Assembly (NCBI GenBank): GCA_021850485.1
Contig: JAJZLY010000021.1
Location: 1 to 14,278 of the forward strand
Length of the DNA: 14,278 nucleotides
Direction: 5' to 3'
Source: Bacillota bacterium
GTDB taxonomy: Bacteria > Bacillota > Sulfobacillia > JAJZYS01 > JAJZLH01
The notes below the pieces were generated by a model. The model made no database searches, was not told where the DNA came from, and saw only the letters and a list, made by a program, of their open reading frames with translations. Below are positions 1 through 5,868 of this stretch, piece after piece. Positions within the stretch are counted from its first letter, which is position 1, and every line of letters starts with the position of its first letter. The translations under genes were made by a program, and so were the position numbers.

Positions 1-2
1 CC

Positions 3-494
3 ACCACCAGTGCTGGTACGCCAGCTCCAGCTGTGGCCAGCCAGCCAGTGGCCCAGGTGGTGCACCTGAAGGCCAGCATCTTGAATGGCAACTGGCCGCA
101 GTTCACCCCGACCAACTTCACGGCGACCAAAGGCCAGACCGTGGTGTTGACCATCACCTCCTTCGACCCAGGCACCTCCACGCTGCCGGCCAGCTTCACC
201 AAGGTTTCCGGCACGGTAGGCGGCACCGAACTCGTGAACGGCCAGGCGGTGAGCCAGATCGACCCCAACCAGGGATCCCACACCCTGACCATTCCTTCAC
301 TCGGTATCAACATCGTGGTGCCGGCGGTACCGGTCGGCGAGAAGAGCATCACCGTGCAGGCCACCTTCCAGGTGACCAAATCCGGCGACTTCGTGTGGCA
401 GTGCATGGCTCCTTGCGGCACCGGCCCCTCCGGTTGGAGCGGACCGATGGCGGAGAAGGGCTATATGAGCGGTACCCTCACCGTCTTGAACTGA
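3..494 (+). CDS. Cupredoxin-like exported copper protein (5' end outside the window)
   Basis: The frame is open from the window edge, so the true start and any signal peptide or lipobox lie upstream. The GTG at 33 is an internal valine, not a start. The first visible residues are rich in Thr, Ala and Pro, like the linker of a secreted or lipid-anchored protein. A beta-rich cupredoxin domain follows. Counting from the GTG at 33, candidate copper ligands are His83 (GSHTLTIPSLGINI), Cys124 and Cys128 (WQCMAPCG), and Met139 or Met145. The Cys-x3-Cys spacing recalls the CuA loop of cytochrome oxidase subunit II, but the usual His after the second Cys is absent. From memory, actinobacterial and related cupredoxins share this HT..IP..G.N / C..PCG..GW.GPM.. 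pattern, so it is probably a family trait. The likely role is extracytoplasmic electron transfer or copper binding. The same-strand membrane protein begins 84 bp downstream. The fold is a fairly safe call; the copper type is not. Confidence 0.75.
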   Translation, partial: TTSAGTPAPAVASQPVAQVVHLKASILNGNWPQFTPTNFTATKGQTVVLTITSFDPGTSTLPASFTKVSGTVGGTELVNGQAVSQIDPNQGSHTLTIPSLGINIVVPAVPVGEKSITVQATFQVTKSGDFVWQCMAPCGTGPSGWSGPMAEKGYMSGTLTVLN

Positions 495-528
495 TCAAGA
501 GGGTGGAAGGGGTCCGGTTCACAGCCGA

Positions 529-544
529 CTGATCCGGTGATCAG
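529..544. repeat. Short perfect inverted repeat between cupredoxin and DoxX-like genes
   Basis: CTGATC-CGGT-GATCAG forms a 6-bp stem with a 4-nt loop, 34 bp after the cupredoxin stop and 35 bp before the proposed DoxX-like start. No T-tract follows, so it is not a convincing intrinsic terminator. It could be a small operator, an mRNA processing hairpin, or chance. Confidence 0.3.
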
Positions 545-578
545 ATGAGCCACATCCATGAGGAGGGGGCGATCTCGC

Positions 579-1550
579 ATGCCCGCGCTGGCACACGCAC
601 AGGTCGCCTATGCCGATAAGCCTCCCGCCGCCTGGCAGATCTTGCGCCTCGGGCTGGCTGGTCTGTGGCTGCTAGACGGCCTCTTACAATTGCAGCCGCA
701 GATGTTCACCATGGATATGATCAGTAACATCATGCAACCTGCCGCCACCGGTGAGCCAGGATGGTTGCACGGCCTGATCGCCTGGTCGATCCAATGGGTG
801 ACGCCGAATCTGGTGGCCTTCAACTGGGCAGTGGTCGCCATCCAATTGGCAATTGGGCTGACGCTGTTGGTCCCCTGGCCCAAGGTGATGCGTGGCGGGC
901 TCTGGCTATCCATCGTCTGGAGTGCCTTGGTTTGGTTGTTCGGGGAGGGCTTTGGCCAGCTCCTCACCGGATCAGCCACCTTTCTGACCGGGGCACCAGG
1001 GTCTGTCTTCTTCTACGGAGTGGCTGCCGGGCTGCTCCTGTGGTCTCGAGGCTGGGACGGCGGCCCTCACCCATGGCCAGCAGGGCTGGCGGCGACTCAG
1101 GTGGTGGCAGTCAGTTTGCTCTTGGCAGCAGCCTTGCAACTTGAACCCGGCTTTTGGGCAAGCCTCGGTCTGGGAGCAGTGATTGCTTCTGGAGCGGTGA
1201 TGGCGCAGCCGGACTGGCTGCGCTGGACGCTCGACGTGGCCGCCATGGCGGCCACTCTGGCGCCGGTGTTGGTGAATGCGGTGATCGTCGCGATCTCACT
1301 CGGTCTTGGAGTGGCGGTCATGACGGCAGCCGGCAACCGCTGGGTGCTGTGGGCCACCATCGGATGGTTGCTCGTGGTGTGGTGGATCGGACAAGACATG
1401 GGCGCCCTGTTTAGCGGCATGGCAACCGACCCAAACACTGCGCCGGTATTGGTCCTGTTGCTGTGGGCAGGCTGGCGGGCTCGGGCGGATTTAGCTGCCG
1501 ACGCGGGAGGCGATCGGGATCTAGCCGAGGCTGAGCGCGTTCGGTTCTAG
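579..1550 (+). CDS. Polytopic DoxX-like membrane protein with internal repeat
   Basis: This is a 323-residue integral membrane protein with about eight hydrophobic segments (roughly 20-38, 78-100, 106-121, 142-156, 171-187, 193-210, 221-250, 256-272, with a last one near 288-300). The N-terminal half (LRLGLAGLWLLDGLLQLQP) looks like the DoxX-type membrane family. An ATG at 558 is in frame, but the AGGAGGGGG at 561-569 lies inside that extension and sits 9 nt before the ATG at 579, so 579 is the better start. Residues 121-140 and 270-289 align without gaps (G-E/Q-x-x-G-x-L-x-x-G-x-A-T-x5-AP), which shows an internal duplication of a loop/TM unit. Its function is unknown; some DoxX/DoxD relatives serve in quinone-linked sulfur or thiol oxidation, but no catalytic residues are evident here. 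It follows the cupredoxin on the same strand, so co-expression is plausible. Its stop overlaps that of the convergent radical SAM gene. Confidence 0.7.
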   Translation: MPALAHAQVAYADKPPAAWQILRLGLAGLWLLDGLLQLQPQMFTMDMISNIMQPAATGEPGWLHGLIAWSIQWVTPNLVAFNWAVVAIQLAIGLTLLVPWPKVMRGGLWLSIVWSALVWLFGEGFGQLLTGSATFLTGAPGSVFFYGVAAGLLLWSRGWDGGPHPWPAGLAATQVVAVSLLLAAALQLEPGFWASLGLGAVIASGAVMAQPDWLRWTLDVAAMAATLAPVLVNAVIVAISLGLGVAVMTAAGNRWVLWATIGWLLVVWWIGQDMGALFSGMATDPNTAPVLVLLLWAGWRARADLAADAGGDRDLAEAERVRF

Positions 1551-2695
1551 GCGGGTGATGCCAGCGGGCAGGCGGGATCTGCGGCCAAAGGGTCTCCGGT
1601 CATGCTGTAGGCGCGCGCCCGCGAGCCGCCGCAGATGAAGCGGTGCACGCAGGTGCCGCACGGATCTTGAAAGCAGCGATGGCGGATCGCCTCCAGGAGC
1701 GGGTGATGTCGGTAGATGTCGGAAAGTTGATCGCGGCGTACATTGCCGAGCGGGACGGGCAAAAAACCGCCCGGGGACACGGTGCCATCGTGGGCCACAA
1801 ATAAGATGCCGTCTCCATCCAAGGTGCCCTTAGTGCCGATTCGAACGTCGTGGGGAGCAAGTCCAGATAGTTGCTCCAGTCGGGAACTGAGATGGCGGTG
1901 CAACGCCCCGCCCTGTGTCCCCTGGCGGCGTTCGGTCAGGATCCGGCGGACGAACGGGGCCTCGACCGTGCGCACCACCAGATCGTAGCGGGATGCATCC
2001 AGCAGAAACTGACAGACGTCTTCGCTGTCTTGGGCCGACAACATGTCGTTTTTGCCAGCGCGACCGGTGGCGATTAGGAAGAACACTTCCCAGATCGGGA
2101 TCCGCTCTCGGAGCAGGAGGGCGGCAACGTCGGCCAAAGTCTGGACGGTCTGGGCCATTACCACCGTATTGATCTGAACGCGCAGCCCTATTTCCTGGGC
2201 GAGGCGAGCCGCCTCGAGCGTGCGCTCAAAGGTGCCAGGCACACCTCTGATCTGGTCGTGAACAGCAAGCGGTGCATCGAGGCTGAGTGAAATAGCCGCG
2301 ACGCCAGCTGCCTGCAGGCGCTCCAAAGCAGTGCGGTTCAGCAACGGTGTCACGGCAGGAGCGGCCGCCACGTGTAATCCCAACTGATGGGCGCGAGTGA
2401 TCAGGTCGTAGATGTCTGGGCGTAACAACAAGTCACCGCCAGTGAAGATGACCACCGGGGCCGGTTGGCCGAGGGCACAGATCTGTTCGAGCAACCGCAG
2501 GCCCTCTTTCGTGTCCAACTCGCCGGGCAGGGGGTGGCGCTGTGCAGTTGCCCGGCAGTGGCTACAGGCCAGCAGGCAGGCCCGGGTCGTCTCCCAGAAG
2601 ACCAGCATCGGTCGACTGGCGAACGCTGAGCCTGCCTCTGGCCCTCGGTCGCCCACCACCACCGTCACCTCCGGCTGGTTCAGACACAACACCAA
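1547..2695 (-). CDS. Radical SAM/SPASM domain protein
   Basis: A protein of up to 382 residues. The radical SAM cluster motif is C40-x3-C44-x2-C47 (TTRACLLACSHCRA), followed by the GGD motif (IFTGGDLLLRP) used in SAM binding. A C-terminal SPASM region supplies C341, C346, C349, C355 and C376 (CFQDPCGTCVHRFICGG), enough for auxiliary Fe-S clusters. The layout resembles NirJ/AhbC/AhbD-like and peptide-modifying SPASM enzymes, and from memory the TIGR04053 family. The substrate cannot be told. The start is uncertain: TTG 2695 has no good ribosome binding site, while GGAGGTG lies just ahead of in-frame GTG codons near 2662 and 2659, and these would remove only residues before the conserved domain. 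The gene follows the diiron gene after 72 bp and probably shares its DosR-box promoter. No precursor-peptide ORF is visible nearby, so a RiPP role is not supported. Confidence 0.85.
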   Translation of the reverse strand: MVLCLNQPEVTVVVGDRGPEAGSAFASRPMLVFWETTRACLLACSHCRATAQRHPLPGELDTKEGLRLLEQICALGQPAPVVIFTGGDLLLRPDIYDLITRAHQLGLHVAAAPAVTPLLNRTALERLQAAGVAAISLSLDAPLAVHDQIRGVPGTFERTLEAARLAQEIGLRVQINTVVMAQTVQTLADVAALLLRERIPIWEVFFLIATGRAGKNDMLSAQDSEDVCQFLLDASRYDLVVRTVEAPFVRRILTERRQGTQGGALHRHLSSRLEQLSGLAPHDVRIGTKGTLDGDGILFVAHDGTVSPGGFLPVPLGNVRRDQLSDIYRHHPLLEAIRHRCFQDPCGTCVHRFICGGSRARAYSMTGDPLAADPACPLASPA

Positions 2696-2767
2696 GAGGT
2701 CGCCATGACGTTCCCGTGAGGCGACACCGGACGAGCGAGCCGATCTGACGATAGCGCCGTCGGTGCG

Positions 2768-3634
2768 TTAGGCCGATGGCGGGACGCGAGCCGGTGGCGC
2801 CAACGCAGCTAGCGTCTGAGAGACAAAGCAACCCTGGCAGCTGGCCGGAAGGGGCGTGCCGATCGCAGTTTCGGCGCTGGCCGGACAGGCGCCGCAACGC
2901 AAGCCGACATGGCGGCTCCTGGCCTGCACCTCGTCAGAGAAGGCGGAAAACAGGTCTTGGGCGGGAAAGCCAAGAGCCGAGGCGTCGTCCTTCAAGGTGA
3001 TGCCCATGCGGGCGACGATGCGCAGAAGGTCTTCTTTCACCGAGAAGATCTCTTGGCGCAGGTCGTCGTCGGCAGTCGGCAGGTGGTCAGACAGATAGTG
3101 TTCAGCGAAGGCCTGATGGCGTCCCTCGTCGACCACGATGTTGGCCGAGATGCGGCCGAACAAAAATGCTCCCTTGGTCCGGGCGAAGGCGCCGTACAGC
3201 GTGCGGGCGAAGATGTCGCTGACCAAGATGCCCATCACCCAGTGCAAGGGTGTCTTGCCCATTCGCATGCGGTGATGGTATTGAAGCATCTCTGGCATTT
3301 CCTTGATGCGCATCGGGGCGAAGCCGAGCAGACCGTATAGGTGGGTGATGGTCTCGATGTGGCGGGCCTCGTCCATCAGGAAGCTTGGCATATACAACTG
3401 GGCAGACTCACTTTCGCCGCCGAGCATCAGCAGGGCCTGAGCCCCACCCAACAGAGCTGCCCGCTCGCCTAAGAACACAGGCGTGAGCAGGCGAGCCAAC
3501 GCCTGCCGACCGCGCAGATCCAATCCGTCTGGGATGGTCCAGTCCACGTCCTCAATCGTCCACTGGTGTTTGGCGCCGATGTGAAAGAGCCGGGTATAGC
3601 GCGCATCGTCCAGGCGAGGGGCGATTCTGATCAC
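2768..3634 (-). CDS. Ferritin-like (R2-type) diiron protein with C-terminal CxxC pair
   Basis: A 288-residue, mostly helical protein of the ribonucleotide-reductase-R2/ferritin-like superfamily. Likely diiron ligands are E57 (FLGERAAL), E89 and H92 (MDEARHIE), an acidic residue near D140 (GILVSDIFART), and E170 and H173 (VDEGRHQAFAEHY), giving the expected two ExxH-type pairs. The C-terminus carries C247-x2-C250 and C266-x2-C269, which could bind zinc or iron or act as a redox dithiol; R2, R2lox and AurF-type proteins do not normally end this way. The GTG start is set by AAGGAGG 8 nt upstream. The enzyme is probably an O2-activating oxidase/oxygenase or an electron-transfer diiron protein, not a true RNR subunit, since no R1 gene is present. 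It leads a two-gene unit with the radical SAM gene, and two DosR-like boxes lie 88-124 nt upstream of its start, so induction by the adjacent two-component system is likely. Confidence 0.75.
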   Translation of the reverse strand: MIRIAPRLDDARYTRLFHIGAKHQWTIEDVDWTIPDGLDLRGRQALARLLTPVFLGERAALLGGAQALLMLGGESESAQLYMPSFLMDEARHIETITHLYGLLGFAPMRIKEMPEMLQYHHRMRMGKTPLHWVMGILVSDIFARTLYGAFARTKGAFLFGRISANIVVDEGRHQAFAEHYLSDHLPTADDDLRQEIFSVKEDLLRIVARMGITLKDDASALGFPAQDLFSAFSDEVQARSRHVGLRCGACPASAETAIGTPLPASCQGCFVSQTLAALAPPARVPPSA

Positions 3635-3721
3635 GGAGGAGGCCTCCTTGGGCGCCGGTATCAGGCGTCAGCCCGCCCAACTCATCAGTCTCAGCCTAGA
3701 TCACGGCTGATGGCGCGCCCA

Positions 3722-3735
3722 GGGACTAAAGTCCC
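3722..3735. promoter_or_regulatory. DosR/DevR-like box A
   Basis: GGGACTAAAGTCCC is a perfect palindrome with 6-bp arms. It matches all 14 core positions of the published DosR (DevR) consensus GGGACTWWAGTCCC; the outer flanks (CCA/GCC) do not match the TTS/SAA flanks. It lies 88 nt upstream of the GTG start of the diiron gene and 43 bp beyond the stop of the response-regulator gene. A possible -10 element (TAGGCT on the - strand, around 3694-3699) sits between box and start. Confidence 0.8.
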
Positions 3736-3744
3736 GCCTGGACT

Positions 3745-3758
3745 GGGACGTTAGTCCC
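3745..3758. promoter_or_regulatory. DosR/DevR-like box B
   Basis: GGGACGTTAGTCCC matches 13 of 14 core positions of the DosR consensus. Its centre is 23 bp from the centre of box A, about two helical turns, so two regulator dimers could bind the same DNA face. DosR-regulated promoters in mycobacteria commonly carry such paired sites. It is the promoter-distal site of the pair for the diiron/radical SAM unit. Confidence 0.78.
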
Positions 3759-3778
3759 TGCTGGTCGTGGATGAGCGG

Positions 3779-4432
3779 CTAAGTGCGGTAACGCTGAGTT
3801 TGTTCATGGACCAGCACAACGATCTGGGCCCGCCGGGCGAAGCCCAGTTTGCTCAAGATGTCGCTGATATGGTTCTTGACCGTCTTCTCAGAAAGGCCGA
3901 GCTGATCGCCGATCTCGCGGTTGGAAAGGCCGCGGCTGACCGCCATCACAACTTCCATCTCGCGCTTGGTCAGCCGATCCGCCAGGGCCACGGTGGGATT
4001 GGTGCCCTCGGGTGTTTGCAGGTGGCGGACCAAGGCGTCAGCCACCTGTTCGCCCAGCATCGGCCGCCCGGCCATCAGGTCATCGATGGCCGTGATCAGC
4101 CGCGCACTGTCTGCCGATTTGACCAAGAAGCCGTCAACACCGGCCGCCACCGCTTCCACCACCGCTCGGTCCTCGCCGTAGGAGGTGAGCACCAAGATGC
4201 GGGTGGCGGGAGACAGCCGCCGCACATCCGGGACGATGGCTGTTCCAGGCCGGTCGGGAAGGCGCAGATCGAGCACCAACACGTCTGGCCGGTATAGATC
4301 CACCGCCGCCACGGCCTCTTCGGCCGTACCCACCGCGGCCTTCACCTGAAAATCCGGACGATCGGCCAGCACGGTGGTGAGGCCGACCCGGACCACTGCA
4401 TGGTCGTCGACGATCACGATCGATACGCTCAT
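3779..4432 (-). CDS. NarL/LuxR-family response regulator, DevR/DosR-like
   Basis: A 217-residue two-domain regulator. The receiver domain (about 1-120) has the acidic pair D9/D10, phosphoacceptor D55 (VLVLDLRLPD), T83/S84 and K105. The LuxR/GerE helix-turn-helix occupies about 150-212 (LTKREMEVVMAVSRGLSNRE...). Its recognition helix SEKTVKNHIS keeps Lys183, Lys186 and Asn187; from memory the equivalent K-T-V-K-N residues of M. tuberculosis DosR contact its box. The same motif occurs in other NarL-family members, so the residues alone are not decisive, but two near-consensus DosR boxes within 80 bp of the gene strengthen the call. The start ATG overlaps the kinase stop (ATGA) and has AGGAGG 7 nt upstream, so the pair is translationally coupled. 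It probably activates the diiron/radical SAM promoter and possibly its own operon. Confidence 0.88.
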   Translation of the reverse strand: MSVSIVIVDDHAVVRVGLTTVLADRPDFQVKAAVGTAEEAVAAVDLYRPDVLVLDLRLPDRPGTAIVPDVRRLSPATRILVLTSYGEDRAVVEAVAAGVDGFLVKSADSARLITAIDDLMAGRPMLGEQVADALVRHLQTPEGTNPTVALADRLTKREMEVVMAVSRGLSNREIGDQLGLSEKTVKNHISDILSKLGFARRAQIVVLVHEQTQRYRT

Positions 4433-5823
4433 CGGGTTGCCTCCTGGCTGGGATTGGGCAGGGGCGGATCACAAGGGAGTTCGACCGCTACCCGCGCGCC
4501 CCCCTCCGGGCGTGCTCCGAGCGTGGCAACACCGCCTAGGCGCTGTGCCCGTCGGCTCAGGTTGCCTAGGCCGCGGCCGGCCCCTGACACATCGGAAAGT
4601 CCGATTCCATTGTCGTCAACAGTCAGCCGAATGGTGTTGCCGCTGCGCTCCAGGCAGACTAAAACCTCGCTGGCCTGTCCATGGCGGCCGGCATTGGAAA
4701 CCGCCTCAGCGATCAGCATGGATAAATCGCTGGCCCATCCTCCCGGCATCTCCTTGGCCAGGGCCAACCCTTTCCAGGTCAGCTTAATCCCGTAGAGCTC
4801 AGCCATCTGATGTGTCGCCAGGCGCAACTGGTCGACGATCGCCGGAGCTGGGGTCTGATCGAGGTCGTCCAGGACGCGGCGAATGGCATCCATCGCCTGT
4901 TGCACGGCCTCCAGGACCAAGTCTAACGAGCCTGGATCCGGAACAGACGCCATCTGGAGACGGCGGCTGCGGTCCAACTGGATGCCGACAGCGTAAAGCG
5001 TTTGCAGGGCTCCGTCGTGGAGCTCCATGGCAATCTCCCGCCGCTCTGCGGCCCGCACCACAGCGGCTTGATCGCGCAGCAATCTGGCCCGGGCGATGGC
5101 AGCAGCAGCGTGCATGCCAAACATCTCCAACAGCTGTTCTTCTTCCGCCGAAAACGGCTCTTCGCCGTGGTGGCCGCCCAGGTAGAGGTGTCCGACCAGT
5201 TCCCCTTGCCAATACAGTGGCACACCGAGAAAGGTGCGAAAGTGGGGATGTTCTTTGGGAAAGCCGCTGAAGTCCGTCTCGACCTGGACGTTGGACAGAC
5301 GTAGCGGCCGTTCGTCGACGGACAGCCGGCGGAGCAGGCCGCGATGGCTGGGCGGCAGGCCGATCCGGTCGCGGATGTCATCAGCCACCCCGACCGTGAC
5401 GAAGTTCACCACCTGCTCTTGCTCGTCGAATTCGGACAAGGCCCCATAGGTGGCGCCGGCCAGGCGCACGGCGAGACCCACAATCTGGCGCAAGACGTCG
5501 GGATAGGCCTCTTTGGACCGCACGGCCACCGCCGCCTCGTGCAAGGTCTCGAGCAGCGCTCGACGGCGATCTGCCTCCTCGCGCAGCCGCTCGGCCTCCT
5601 CGGCCTGGGCGGTGGCGCGCACCCAGAGCAGCCCCAGTTGAGAGAAGGCCACGAAGACAAAGATGGCAGCGAGCGCCGTGCCCAAGTAGAGCAGGTCCCG
5701 CTGCCAGGCTAAGGGGGCAAAGGGGGCCAGCGTGAGGCCGACCGCCAGCTCGATGGCAACCACCACCGAGGCGGTGAACCAGCGCCAAAAGCCGCCTTTG
5801 ATCATGGACCGGAGTCGGCGCAA
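4429..5823 (-). CDS. Membrane sensor histidine kinase with GAF domain, DevS-like
   Basis: 464 residues. Two TM helices (about 15-38 and 44-68) flank a very short loop, then a coiled coil (70-100), one GAF domain (about 105-250), a HisKA_3 dimerisation/phosphoacceptor segment with H269 (MELHDGALQTLYAVG) and an HATPase_c domain with an N box around N377, G1 motif D403-D404-N405-G406-I407-G408 and a glycine lid near 416-420. The GAF stretch (RTFLGVPLYWQGELVGHLYLG) is very like DevS/DosS GAF domains, which bind haem and sense O2, NO or CO in mycobacteria. His192 and His194 lie just before it and are candidate ligands, but I cannot confirm the alignment. Mycobacterial DevS has two GAF domains and no TM helices, so this is a variant layout. 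TTG 5823 is preferred because GGAGGTG lies 5-6 nt upstream, whereas ATG 5805 has no ribosome binding site. It lies 45 bp after the oxidoreductase gene. Confidence 0.87.
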   Translation of the reverse strand: MRRLRSMIKGGFWRWFTASVVVAIELAVGLTLAPFAPLAWQRDLLYLGTALAAIFVFVAFSQLGLLWVRATAQAEEAERLREEADRRRALLETLHEAAVAVRSKEAYPDVLRQIVGLAVRLAGATYGALSEFDEQEQVVNFVTVGVADDIRDRIGLPPSHRGLLRRLSVDERPLRLSNVQVETDFSGFPKEHPHFRTFLGVPLYWQGELVGHLYLGGHHGEEPFSAEEEQLLEMFGMHAAAAIARARLLRDQAAVVRAAERREIAMELHDGALQTLYAVGIQLDRSRRLQMASVPDPGSLDLVLEAVQQAMDAIRRVLDDLDQTPAPAIVDQLRLATHQMAELYGIKLTWKGLALAKEMPGGWASDLSMLIAEAVSNAGRHGQASEVLVCLERSGNTIRLTVDDNGIGLSDVSGAGRGLGNLSRRAQRLGGVATLGARPEGGARVAVELPCDPPLPNPSQEATR

Positions 5824-5868
5824 CCGCTCACCTCCAGCGTCGGATTCCGCCCGACCGCTGGCTGCGGT

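Noticed and set aside
2696-2767. Short gap before the radical SAM gene examined for a RiPP precursor peptide
   Set aside because: The only - strand ATG there (2706) stops after eight codons and no leader-like peptide is seen in the adjacent gaps.
2768-3634. Diiron protein as ribonucleotide reductase beta subunit (NrdB)
   Set aside because: No alpha subunit nearby, sequence around the ligands is not NrdB-like and the C-terminus has two CxxC motifs instead of the usual R2 tail.
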